Source of the DNA: Alphaproteobacteria bacterium | GTDB taxonomy: Bacteria > Pseudomonadota > Alphaproteobacteria > Caulobacterales > Aquidulcibacteraceae | Direction of reading: 5' to 3' | DNA length: 56,692 bases | NCBI GenBank assembly: GCA_016124255.1 | Contig: WGOB01000023.1 | Coordinates: 1 to 56,692 of the forward strand | Part shown: one piece after another, positions 9,057 through 17,034 of the stretch | Numbering within the stretch: the stretch's first letter is position 1 | Layout: the number at the start of each line of letters is the position of its first letter | Position numbers and translations under genes: made by a program | Notes under the pieces: generated by a model | Databases searched by the model: none | Told to the model about the DNA's origin: nothing | The model's input: only the letters and a program-made list of their open reading frames with translations

Positions 9057-9252
9057 GGCGCGCCGGACCTGTGACGGGGACCCCGTCGGCGAGGCGCGCC
9101 GCGGTCGGCAGCCGGCCCTCGCGTTGCAGGCGGATTTACACCGCTGGCGAAGCGGCGCGGCGACCACGTCCCAAACTGGCCCGCCGTCGCGCGCCGGTTA
9201 CTCCAATCGGCGCGCCTCGCCGATGGGGTCCCCGTCACCGTTCCGGCGCGCC
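9057..9252. repeat. Paired inverted repeat, copy 1 (two 45-bp units, opposite orientation)
   Basis: Unit a (9057-9101) reads GGCGCGCCGG...TGACGGGGACCCC...GAGGCGCGCCG. Unit b (9208-9252) is its reverse complement with 42 of 45 bases matching. The 106-base centre is not repeated except for a short extension GCGCGCCGGTTAC next to unit b. A T-run precedes the left end and AAGAGAGAG follows the right end. The same unit recurs twice at 25227-25447, so this is a dispersed family. It contains no credible gene. Confidence 0.85.
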
Positions 9253-9504
9253 AAGAGAGAGACCCCAAAAGAAATCGGCCGCTCCGAGCAAACGAAGCGG
9301 CCGACTCTCTCGTTGCTTTGATTTTTGTTCTTGTTTTGAGGGGCGTCTCCTCCCCGTGCGCGCGCGGTCTCGCGGCGCGCGACCGAACTGTGACAACCGA
9401 TGTCCTGATGTCAAGGGTCGGCCATCGATCCAGGGCGATTCAGGGGCAAAAATTCCCCCATCTGTGGTGTGTTTGACGCGCCAGAATACGCTCGGCGACA
9501 GCGC
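9253..9504. other. Non-coding gap between paired repeat and hisS, with one hairpin
   Basis: No credible reading frame is seen here. An 8-bp inverted repeat (CGGCCGCT at 9276-9283 and AGCGGCCG at 9296-9303, 12-base loop) is followed by TTTCTTTT when read on the minus strand. It could therefore terminate the minus-strand hisS transcript, although it lies about 200 bases past the hisS stop. The remainder holds T-rich and GC-rich patches without a recognisable element. Confidence 0.5.
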
Positions 9505-10977
9505 TCAATCGGAACGTGCAGGCGCGTTCTCCGCCAGCATCCGCGTCACCGCCTCGACGAGATCGCTTCGCTGCGTCTCCACCTGCGCCGGCCGGCCCTT
9601 GCGCCAGGCGTCGTTGTCTTCGATTTCCCTGGCCAACGCCGCGCCAAGTTTCAGGTCCTTCAGCGTCACCACGCCCTTGGCGACCTCATCACCGCCCTCG
9701 ATCACGGCGATGGGGGCGCCCCGGCGGTCGGCATATTTCATCTGCGCCTTCATGCCGGACTGGCCGAGATAGACCTCCGCCCGCACGCCCGCCGCGCGCA
9801 GCTCCTGCGCCATGGCGAGATACGCGCCCATGCGCGCCTGATCGAGGGCAAGGATCACCACGGGGCCTTCGGCGTCGGCCTCGCTCATCGCCTGCAGCGC
9901 CGTCGCCAGCCGCGACACGCCGATGGAAAAGCCCGTCGCCGGCACAAGCTGCCCCGTGAAGCGCGCGACCAGATCGTCATAGCGTCCGCCGCCGCCGACC
10001 GAGCCGTAGCGGATGCGGTTTTCGTCCTCATCCTCCGCGCCGATAAGCTCCGCCTCGAACACGGGGCCCGTGTAATATTCCAGCCCGCGCACGATGCCGG
10101 GATCGAAGCGCGCTTGCGCATCCGCAATGCCGAGCCCGCGAAGCGCATCGTTGATCGCGCGCAGCTCGACAAGCCCCGCATCCGTCTCTGCGTTCGCCAC
10201 GACGACATCGCTCAGCGCACGGAGCGTTTCGTCTCGCTCGCCACGACCGGCCGAGACAAACGCGATCACGCGCTCGGCGTCCGCGTCGCTCAGCCCCGCG
10301 CCGCGGGTGAAATCGCCTGATTCATCTTTGCGGCCTTTGCCCAAGAGCAGCCGCACGCCCTCGACGCCGAGGCGGTCGAGCTTGTCGATGGCGCGCAGCA
10401 CGGTGAGGCGTTTCGCCGGATCGTCGGCGCCGATGGACGCAAGCACGCCGTTCAACAGCCGCCGCGTGTTGATGTTGATCCGGTACTGCCCCGGTTTCAG
10501 CCCCGCCGCCTCAAGCGCTGCGCACGCGACGGCGATCATCTCGGCATCCGCAGCGGGCGAGGCGGTCCCGACCGTGTCGGCGTCGCATTGCCAGAACTCG
10601 CGGAACCGCCCTGGCCCCGGCTTTTCGTTGCGCCAGACCGGTCCTGCGGCCCAGCGCCGATACGGCTTCGGCAGCGCGTCGTAGTTTTCAGCGGTGAACC
10701 GTGCGAGCGGCGCCGTCAGATCATAGCGCAGCGCCATCCATTGGCCGTCGTCGTCCTCGAGCGCGAACACACCCTCATTCGGCCGGTCCTGGTCGGGCAG
10801 GAATTTGCCCAGCGCGTCGGCGTATTCGAACGCGCTCGTCTCCAGGCCCTCGAATCCCCACGCCTCATAGACCGCGGCGATCTTGGCCACGAGCGCCCGC
10901 TCGGCCGCGAGCCCCGGCCCGCGCCGATCCTGGAATCCGCGCGGCCGCCGCGCCTTGGGTTTGAAGTCTTTCGCCAT
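9505..10977 (-). CDS. hisS: Histidine-tRNA ligase
   Basis: The 490-residue protein is a class II aminoacyl-tRNA synthetase that charges tRNA-His. Motif 1 region RGFQDRRGPG opens the catalytic core. ALRYDLTAPLARF and RRWAAGPVWRNEKPGPGRFREFWQCDADTVG form motif 2 and the HisRS loop. FDPGIVRGLEYYTGPVFEAEL and GGGRYDDLV are the HisA-type signatures, GFSIGVSRL is motif 3, and a C-terminal anticodon-binding domain starts at about residue 385. It is longer than the E. coli enzyme (424), as in many alphaproteobacteria. It appears to be a single gene with a long downstream spacer. Confidence 0.97.
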   Translation of the reverse strand: MAKDFKPKARRPRGFQDRRGPGLAAERALVAKIAAVYEAWGFEGLETSAFEYADALGKFLPDQDRPNEGVFALEDDDGQWMALRYDLTAPLARFTAENYDALPKPYRRWAAGPVWRNEKPGPGRFREFWQCDADTVGTASPAADAEMIAVACAALEAAGLKPGQYRININTRRLLNGVLASIGADDPAKRLTVLRAIDKLDRLGVEGVRLLLGKGRKDESGDFTRGAGLSDADAERVIAFVSAGRGERDETLRALSDVVVANAETDAGLVELRAINDALRGLGIADAQARFDPGIVRGLEYYTGPVFEAELIGAEDEDENRIRYGSVGGGGRYDDLVARFTGQLVPATGFSIGVSRLATALQAMSEADAEGPVVILALDQARMGAYLAMAQELRAAGVRAEVYLGQSGMKAQMKYADRRGAPIAVIEGGDEVAKGVVTLKDLKLGAALAREIEDNDAWRKGRPAQVETQRSDLVEAVTRMLAENAPARSD

Positions 10978-11147
10978 CGCGCTGCGATATAGGCCGCCCC
11001 GCCGCCCCGCAACAGCGCCCCCGGCGCGCGCCCGGCCGGGCGCCGGCTGGAGATTCTTGCGCGGACTGTCGATCCGCGCGCCGGTCGCGGCTCATCGTCA
11101 TGGGAAGCGAAGACGGCTTCGCGTCCCGCATCCAACGGGAGCACGCC

Positions 11148-11572
11148 ATGAAAGCCTTGAAGACCCTCCTCGCCGCCGCCGCCTTTGCGGGCCTGGCCGC
11201 GCCGACGCTGGCCGAGCCCTTCACCATCTTCGTCTACGAGACGCGGGGGGACTTTGCGCTGCGCGCGGAGACCACGCCGGAAGCGCAGGCCTACTGGGCC
11301 GAATGGGCGGCCTACGCCGACCGGCTCGCATCTGACGGCGTGATGCGCGGGGGCGCCCCGCTCGCCGCCCCGGCGGAGGCGGTCACCGTCGATGCGCGCG
11401 GCGCGCGTCCCGGCGCGCGCGGCCAAGAGCGCATCGGCCTTGGCGGCTCCAGATCGAGGCTGCGAACATCACCGCGGCGCAAGCCTACGCAGCGGAAAGC
11501 CCTGCCGTCCGCCGCGGAGGCCGCGCCGAAGTCCGCGCGACCTATCCCGCCCCGATGATGAACGCGCAGTGA
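11148..11572 (+). pseudogene. Secreted YCII/DGPF-type protein gene, disrupted by a frameshift
   Basis: The first part, from ATG 11148, gives a signal peptide (MKALKTLLAAAAFAGLAAPTLA) and a YCII-like start (FTIFVYETRGDFALRAE, then AYWAEWAAYADRLASDGVMRGGAPL). The family pattern continues to ERIG (about 11427-11438). It then resumes in another frame as WRLQIEAANITAAQAY...AEVRATYPAPMMNAQ, ending at the TGA at 11570-11572. A one-base deletion near 11436-11441 would explain this. The other frame instead runs into low-complexity Arg/Ser sequence. The gene sits directly upstream of an intact YCII gene and the sigma factor. It may be a decayed gene or an assembly error; the two-frame homology is seen directly. 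Confidence 0.7.
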
Positions 11573-11613
11573 CGCGCCTCCCTCTCACCCTCTAATCTCA
11601 AGGATGAACACCC

Positions 11614-11976
11614 ATGCAATACGCCCTCTTCTTCGCCGAAACCCCCGCGCAGTTCGCGGAGCGCACCGACCCCGCGAAATCGCCGGCCTATTGGGGCGCG
11701 TGGACCGCCTTCATCGGCGCCATGCGCGAGGCCGGCGTGATCCGCAACGGCGACGGCCTGCAGGCCCCGCACACCGCCACCACCGTTCGCCTCGCCGACG
11801 GCAAGCGCATCGTCCAGGACGGTCCGTTCGCCGACGCCAAGGAACAGCTCGGCGGCTACCTCGTGATCGAAGCCGACACGCTCGACGCGGCGCTCGACTG
11901 GGCGGCGAAAGCGCCATGCGCGGCCGGCGGCGCCGTTGAGGTGCGGCCCGTGCTGCCGCCGATGCCGCCGCAATGA
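11614..11976 (+). CDS. YCII-related (DGPF) domain protein
   Basis: The 120-residue cytoplasmic protein has the YCII ferredoxin-like fold: MQYALFFAETPAQFAERTD, AYWGAWTAFIGAMREAGVIRNGDGLQ, then the signature DGPFADAKEQLGGYLVIEAD and DAALDWAAKAP. DGPF proteins are the conserved genomic partners of ECF42 sigma factors, and this one overlaps the sigma gene by four bases (ATGA), which implies translational coupling. Biochemical function of the family is unclear; roles in conditional stress physiology have been proposed. Identity of the domain is secure. Confidence 0.93.
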   Translation: MQYALFFAETPAQFAERTDPAKSPAYWGAWTAFIGAMREAGVIRNGDGLQAPHTATTVRLADGKRIVQDGPFADAKEQLGGYLVIEADTLDAALDWAAKAPCAAGGAVEVRPVLPPMPPQ

Positions 11977-13175
11977 GCGACGCCGCGAGCCGGGCGGCGG
12001 AGGCGGCGGCGCGCGCCTCCTATGGCCGGCTCGTGGCGCTGCTCGCCGCGCGGGGACGCGACATCGCCGCGGCGGAGGATGCGTTGCACGACGCCTTCGC
12101 CGCGGCGCTTCGCGTGTGGCCTGCGCGCGGCGTGCCGGAGAAACCCGAAGCGTGGCTGCTGATCGCGGCGCGCCGCGAACTGGGCCACCGCGCGCGCGCC
12201 GGGGCCGTGCGCGCCGCCGCAGCGGCGCATGTCGAGATGCTCCACGCGGAGCTGCACGCGCGCGAGAGCGACATCTATCCCGATGCGCGGCTCAAGCTGC
12301 TGTTCGTCTGTGCGCACCCGGCGATCGACCCCGCGGTGCGCACGCCGCTGATGCTGCAGACCGTGCTCGGGCTCGACGCTGAACGCATCGCGGCCGCGTT
12401 TCTGGTCGAGCCGGCCGCGATGGCCCAGCGGCTTGTCCGGGCGAAGGCGAAAATCCGCGACGCGGGCCTCGCGTTTGAAATCCCCGACCCGGCGAGTTGG
12501 CCGGAGCGCCTCAACGACGTGCTCGCTGCGGTCTACGCCGCCTACACCGCAGGCTGGGACGCGCGCGCCGACGGCGGCGGCGCACTCACCGAGGAGGCGA
12601 TCTTCCTTGCGCGCCTCGTCCACGACTTGCTCCCGGAAGATCCTGAGCCGAAGGGCCTGCTCGCGCTCCTGCTCTATTGCGAAGCCCGCACGCCCGCGCG
12701 GCGCGACGCTGCGGGACGCTTCATTCCCTTGAGCCGCCAGGATCCGCTGCTGTGGCGGCGCGACGACATCATCGAAGCCGAAACGCTCCTCACCGTCGCT
12801 GCGCGAAAGGGCGTGTTCGGACGGTTTCAGTGCGAGGCGGCGATCCAGTCCGTACATTGCCAGCGCGCGCTCACCGGCGTGACCGACTGGAGCGCGGTGC
12901 TTGCGCTCTACGATCTGCTCGCGGCGCGCGCGCCAAGCCTCGGCGGCGCGATCGCGCAGGCGGCTGCGCTGATCGAAGCCGGACGCGCCGCGGAAGCGCT
13001 GCAGGCGCTCGATGCGCTGCCGCCCGCGCGCGTTGCGCGGCATCAGCCGTTCTGGGTCGTGCGGGCCGCTGCATTGCGCGCGCTTGGCGATCACGCCGCG
13101 GCGCGGGAGGCGACCGAACACGCGCTGGCGCTGACGACGGACCCGGCCGTCCGTGTGTTCCTGAATTCGGCGTAA
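11973..13175 (+). CDS. ECF42-type RNA polymerase sigma factor with TPR-like extension
   Basis: The 400-residue protein has a shortened sigma2 region (YGRLVALLAARGRDIAAAEDALHDAFAAALRVWP), the linker GVPEKPEAWLLIAARREL and a sigma4 region (LMLQTVLGLDAERIAAAFLVEPAAMAQRLVRAKAKI). It then has a roughly 220-residue alpha-helical C-terminal extension (ERLNDVLAAVYAAYTAGWDA, AEALQALDALPPARVA, ALRALGDHAAAREATEHALAL). This architecture, plus an adjacent DGPF gene, defines the ECF42 group. These factors lack a cognate anti-sigma; the extension is thought to control activity. The likely targets are DGPF genes, including its own upstream partner. Confidence 0.92.
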   Translation: MSDAASRAAEAAARASYGRLVALLAARGRDIAAAEDALHDAFAAALRVWPARGVPEKPEAWLLIAARRELGHRARAGAVRAAAAAHVEMLHAELHARESDIYPDARLKLLFVCAHPAIDPAVRTPLMLQTVLGLDAERIAAAFLVEPAAMAQRLVRAKAKIRDAGLAFEIPDPASWPERLNDVLAAVYAAYTAGWDARADGGGALTEEAIFLARLVHDLLPEDPEPKGLLALLLYCEARTPARRDAAGRFIPLSRQDPLLWRRDDIIEAETLLTVAARKGVFGRFQCEAAIQSVHCQRALTGVTDWSAVLALYDLLAARAPSLGGAIAQAAALIEAGRAAEALQALDALPPARVARHQPFWVVRAAALRALGDHAAAREATEHALALTTDPAVRVFLNSA

Positions 13176-13257
13176 TCCGCGCCGGGCGCCGCGCGTCGTT
13201 CAGCCGCCGTTCATGTCCTGGGTCCCCTTCTCTTCTCAAGAGTGGAGGGAGCACCGC

Positions 13258-13593
13258 ATGATCAAACTCGTCATCGCCGCGGCTTTTGTGTGCCTCGTCG
13301 CCGCAGCACCGCCCGCCGCTCTTGCCGGCAACACCAGCACCAACACGTCCACGAACACGTCGACCAACACGAGTTCGGACCCCTGGTCGAGCAATTCAAG
13401 TTCGAACAGCTCCAGCAACCAGTCCGGCCGCGAGGGCCGCGTCGACGATTATCGCTACGACGAACGCGTGGACCAACGCGGGCGGCGCTACCGCCGCGAC
13501 GTTTACGAAGAATACCGCACGGAAGACGGCGCCTGGCGCCGCGTCGCGCGCGAACGCTCCCGGGATTGGTACGACGAAGATGACGACGATTGA
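13258..13593 (+). CDS. Small secreted low-complexity protein
   Basis: The 111-residue product has a signal peptide (MIKLVIAAAFVCLVAAAPPAALA). A run of NTST units and Ser/Asn-rich sequence follows, and the second half is strongly charged (DDYRYDERVDQRGRRYRRDV, ending EDDDD). I do not recognise a family. ATG 13258 is used because it follows GGAGGGAGCACC and begins the signal peptide directly. It stands alone between the sigma factor and a convergent redoxin gene. The composition suggests a disordered periplasmic or surface protein. Confidence 0.6.
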   Translation: MIKLVIAAAFVCLVAAAPPAALAGNTSTNTSTNTSTNTSSDPWSSNSSSNSSSNQSGREGRVDDYRYDERVDQRGRRYRRDVYEEYRTEDGAWRRVARERSRDWYDEDDDD

Positions 13594-13605
13594 GCGCGCC
13601 GCGCC

Positions 13606-14286
13606 TCAGCTCGCGTACTTCACGCTGCAGCCATAAGCGATCGTCTGCGGCGTCGCGACGGGACGGCCCGCGTCAAGGTCTGCAAGCGCCGCCGTGACGT
13701 AATTGGTCGCGCCGTCGAGCGTCGCGGGATCGGCGCTGGGGCGGTCGTCGATCGCGCCCTGATACACGAGTTCGCCAGCGCCATTGATGATGTACATGTG
13801 CGGCGAGGTTTGCGCGCCGTACGCGCGCCCCATCGTTCCGTCCGGATCGAGCAACAGCGCCGTCGGCGCAGCATTCGTCGCCTGAATGTTTGCGTTCGCG
13901 CCGGCGGCGTCGAGATGGCCCTGCTCGCCGGGCGCGGAAGACAGCACCGTCAGCCACACCACGCCGTCCGCGGTCGCTGCGCGCTGCAGCGCCTGCATGT
14001 TCCCCGCATTGTAGTGCTTGCGCACATAGGGGCAGTCCTTGTTGGTCCATTCGAGCACGATCGTGCGGCCTGCGAACTCCGCCAACGTGCGCGTCGCGCC
14101 GGTGGTGTCGACGACGGAGAAAGCCGGCGCCGCTGCGCCCGCAACCGCCTGCGCCGCCGGCTCGGACGCGGCCTGCCGCGCCGTGTTGTTCTGTGGGCCC
14201 CACGCGAGGATGGCGCCGGCGGTGAGCCCCGCGGCCGCCAGGATCGCGGCGCCAAGCAGGATGTTGCGGCGGGAAAGGAGGCTCAT
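13606..14286 (-). CDS. Periplasmic redoxin (peroxiredoxin/TlpA-like) protein
   Basis: The 226-residue protein has an N-terminal SRRNILLGAAILAAAGLTAG signal or anchor and then a thioredoxin-fold redoxin domain: AAPAFSVVDTTGATRTLAEFAGRTIVLEW, NKDCPYVRKHYN with a single active Cys, PTALLLDPDGTMGRAYGA and SPHMYIINGAGELVYQG. A second Cys lies near the end in YGCSVKY, a feature typical of this redoxin subgroup. It is downstream of, and overlaps by four bases, the dsbD-like gene, so the two are co-translated. It is probably a periplasmic thiol peroxidase or reductase that receives electrons through the DsbD-like protein. Confidence 0.87.
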   Translation of the reverse strand: MSLLSRRNILLGAAILAAAGLTAGAILAWGPQNNTARQAASEPAAQAVAGAAAPAFSVVDTTGATRTLAEFAGRTIVLEWTNKDCPYVRKHYNAGNMQALQRAATADGVVWLTVLSSAPGEQGHLDAAGANANIQATNAAPTALLLDPDGTMGRAYGAQTSPHMYIINGAGELVYQGAIDDRPSADPATLDGATNYVTAALADLDAGRPVATPQTIAYGCSVKYAS

Positions 14287-16424
14287 GGCTGGTTCTCCGT
14301 GAGTTGCGTTTCAGACGTCGCCAGCGAAACGAGCAGGTCGACGCTCGGCGTCTGCGGAAGGATACGCGGGCGCTCCGCGCCCGGACCATAGAAGAGATAG
14401 AACGGAATGCCCGCGCGCTGATGCCGTTCGAGTTCGGCGGCGATTGCGTCGTCGCGATTGGTCCAGTCCGCCTTGAGCGCCGCCACGCCGCCTTGCTCGA
14501 ACGCCGCCGCCACGCGCGCATTGCGGAACACCAGCGCCTCATTCACCTGGCATTGGACGCACCATGCCGCGGTGAAGTTCACGAACACCGGCCGGCCCTC
14601 CTCGCGCAGCGCCGCGACGCGCTCCACGGTCCATGGCTCGTAGGCGAGCCCGGCGCCGGCGTCCGCCGTCTGCGTCGGCGCCGCCTGCACGCGCGTCAGC
14701 GGCTGCCAGAGCGCAGCGCCGAGGCCGAGAAAGATCACGAGCGCCGCCGCGATCCACATGCGCCCCCACCGCGCAACAAGCGCGAGGAAGCCCAGCGCCG
14801 TCGCCAGGATCATCAGCGCCAGCACGCCCATCGCGCCGGTCTGCAGCGTCAGCACCCACGCGAGCCACACCGCAGCCCCGAACATCGCGAACGCGAGCAC
14901 CTGCCGGAACCGCGTCATCCACGGGCCCGGTTTCGGGATGATCCGCTGCAGCGCCGGCAGGAACGAAAGCGCCACAAGCGGCGCGGCAAACCCGAGCGCC
15001 AGCGCCAGGAAGATGAACAGCGTCGCCGCCGGCGGCGCGGCGAGCGCAAATCCGAGGGCGGCGGCCATAAACGGCCCCGTGCATGGCGACGCCGCAATGA
15101 CGGCGAGCGCGCCGGTAAAGAACGCGCCGGCGTCGCCGCCGCGCGCGGCCAGCGTCTGGCCAAGTCCTTCGCCCCCGCCGACTTCGAATACACCGAGGAA
15201 GTTGAGCCCGATCGCAAAGAAGAGCAGCGCCAGCCCCGCGGTGAGCCAGGGCGCCTGCAATTGGAACGCCCAGCCCGCCGCCTCGCCCGCGGCGCGCAAC
15301 GCCAGCAGCACGCCTGCAAGCGCAAGGAATGTCGCGACCACGCCCGCGAGATAGAAGAGCCCGTCGCGCCGCGCGCGGCCTGCATGGGCGCCTTGCGCCA
15401 GCGCTACGCCCTTGATCGCCAGCACCGGCAGCACGCACGGGAAGACGTTGAGGATGAGCCCGCCGATGAACGCGAGGGCGATCATCAGCGGCAATTGGCC
15501 GAGATCGACGGGAGCGCCCGGCGCGGTCGCCGGCGCCTCGGCGCCGCCGGCTGCGTTCGACGCGGTGTTCGCGAGCATGGCGCCGGGCGCGGCTTCGATC
15601 GCGTAGGCGCGCCGGGTCCAACGCCCGTCGGCCTCCGTCTCGAACGCAATCACGCCGCCGAGCGGCGCCTGCCCCAGGGGCCCGGCAAACCCGGGCTGCA
15701 GCGTCACCGAGACGCCGCCCGCGCCGTAGCGCCCGTCCTGCGGCGCAAAGTGCACGATCGCCTCGCGGTCGTACGGGAAGAACGCGACATCGCGCACGGC
15801 GCCGGCAAGCGGCGCCGCAACGCTCAAGACGCCGGCGCCGCTCTCGCCGGCCGTGAACCGCGCCTCAGGGCCCGGCTGCGGCAGCGCGGCCTGCGCCGCC
15901 GCAATCCGTGGCGCCCAGCCCGCGTCATCCCGCCCGGCCGCGGCGGTATCGAGGGTGATCGAGAGATCGCCCTCCTCGGTGATGCAGATGTCGGCGCAGA
16001 CCAGGTAGTAGATGTGCGCGCTGAGCGTCACCGGCTGACCGACCGGCAGCGAGGCCGGGGCGGTGATCTCAACCGGAAAGAAGAATTCGCCCTCGTGGAC
16101 GAACGTCATGACCGTGGCGACGCTGTAGCGGCGCGGGGCGGGATGCTGGGGCTCTCCCGCCGTGAACCCCGGCGGCATCGTCCAGGCGATCTTCAGCGGC
16201 TCGCCGCTGTCGCCGGAATTGATCCAATAGGTGTGCCAGCCCTCCGCCGGGCGCTGGCGCAGGGCGACCGCGAACGTCTCCCCCGGCGCGATGGCGGACC
16301 GCGCGGAGACCAGTTCGCTCTCCATCTGCGGCGTGCGCAGGGTCTCCGCGCCCGCGGTCGCGGCGGCGCCGGCCAGCGCCAGCGCCCCCAGCACTGCGCG
16401 GGCCCAACTGCGAAGCGATATCAT
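14283..16424 (-). CDS. DsbD/ScsB-family protein-disulfide reductase
   Basis: The 713-residue protein has a signal sequence and a periplasmic N-terminal domain with an active Cys pair (YLVCADICITEEG, about residue 145). An eight-helix membrane domain follows, with FPCVLPVLAIKG (about 330) and SPCTGPFMAAAL (about 447), the two membrane cysteines that carry electrons. The C-terminal thioredoxin domain has AAWCVQCQVNE (about 622). The family moves reducing power from cytoplasmic thioredoxin across the inner membrane. The overlapping redoxin gene downstream is the obvious periplasmic client. Size and N-terminal domain fit the ScsB/DsbD branch rather than CcdA. Confidence 0.93.
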   Translation of the reverse strand: MISLRSWARAVLGALALAGAAATAGAETLRTPQMESELVSARSAIAPGETFAVALRQRPAEGWHTYWINSGDSGEPLKIAWTMPPGFTAGEPQHPAPRRYSVATVMTFVHEGEFFFPVEITAPASLPVGQPVTLSAHIYYLVCADICITEEGDLSITLDTAAAGRDDAGWAPRIAAAQAALPQPGPEARFTAGESGAGVLSVAAPLAGAVRDVAFFPYDREAIVHFAPQDGRYGAGGVSVTLQPGFAGPLGQAPLGGVIAFETEADGRWTRRAYAIEAAPGAMLANTASNAAGGAEAPATAPGAPVDLGQLPLMIALAFIGGLILNVFPCVLPVLAIKGVALAQGAHAGRARRDGLFYLAGVVATFLALAGVLLALRAAGEAAGWAFQLQAPWLTAGLALLFFAIGLNFLGVFEVGGGEGLGQTLAARGGDAGAFFTGALAVIAASPCTGPFMAAALGFALAAPPAATLFIFLALALGFAAPLVALSFLPALQRIIPKPGPWMTRFRQVLAFAMFGAAVWLAWVLTLQTGAMGVLALMILATALGFLALVARWGRMWIAAALVIFLGLGAALWQPLTRVQAAPTQTADAGAGLAYEPWTVERVAALREEGRPVFVNFTAAWCVQCQVNEALVFRNARVAAAFEQGGVAALKADWTNRDDAIAAELERHQRAGIPFYLFYGPGAERPRILPQTPSVDLLVSLATSETQLTENQP

Positions 16425-16584
16425 CGCTTCATCTTACGCATGCGGCTGCGGCGGGTTGCACGGCTTTTCGTCACGGCCCCCCATCGCGGCCGAGATGACG
16501 CGGGCGGCGCCCTTCGCGCCGGCCTTGCCAAGCTGTAAGCTCCACGGTCCCGCGTGCAGGGCGGCGTCAGCGACAGGGCGGAAC

Positions 16585-17034
16585 ATGCGCGGTCAGACTT
16601 GGAACTTCGACGACATCCCCTTGGGCTATGTGCACGTCTTCGGCGCAACGGACGTCACCGCCGAGGACATCGCGCTCTTCCACGAGCGGTTCAGCCCCCC
16701 GCTCCCGCTCACCGCCGACCAGCCTGAACGCGCCAAGAAGCCGGCCGCGCAGGCGCACGTCTATGCGCTCTGGTCGCGCATGCTCTGGGAGGAGACGAAG
16801 GATTGGCCGGTGCTGGCGCGCCTGGGCCAGGATGCGCTGCGCTGGTACAAGACCGCCCAGGCCGGGGATGTTCTCTCCATCCGCCTCGAATTTCTCTCCA
16901 AACAGCCTGTCGCCGAGGATCGCGGCATCATCATCACCCAGCACGAAGTGCTCAATCAGCGGGGGGAGCTGGTGATGGCGCTGATGACGCGAACCGTCAT
17001 GGCGCGCCGGCGCGAGGGATCGCGGCGCGCCTGA
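16585..17034 (+). CDS. MaoC-like hot-dog dehydratase
   Basis: The 149-residue protein reads as a MaoC-type (R)-hydratase domain: TWNFDDIPLGYVHVFGATDVTAEDIALFHERFSP, then HVYALWSRMLWEETKDWPVLARLG, AQAGDVLSIRLEFLSKQPV and a final strand GELVMALMTRTVMARR. The catalytic Asp/His pair usual for MaoC is less clear here than in the paralogue at 19295. It could therefore be a non-catalytic or divergent hot-dog protein. The ATG at 16585 is chosen because the family match begins there. The 3' end overlaps the convergent YcaQ-like gene by 38 bases. Confidence 0.75.
   Translation: MRGQTWNFDDIPLGYVHVFGATDVTAEDIALFHERFSPPLPLTADQPERAKKPAAQAHVYALWSRMLWEETKDWPVLARLGQDALRWYKTAQAGDVLSIRLEFLSKQPVAEDRGIIITQHEVLNQRGELVMALMTRTVMARRREGSRRA

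Noticed and set aside
7075-9321. A 748-codon plus-strand open frame opposite the PQQ dehydrogenase
   Set aside because: It is the complement of a well-supported gene and runs through the repeat element; no motif or start site supports it.
13327-13380. The ACCAACACGTC-type tandem DNA repeat in the small secreted protein
   Set aside because: It encodes in-frame NTST units within the protein and is better described as part of the gene than as a separate repeat element.
14304-16538. A 744-codon open frame on the plus strand, opposite the dsbD-like gene
   Set aside because: It is antisense to a gene with clear DsbD motifs, is dominated by Arg, Glu, Ala and Gly as expected for the complement of high-GC codons, and has no domain.
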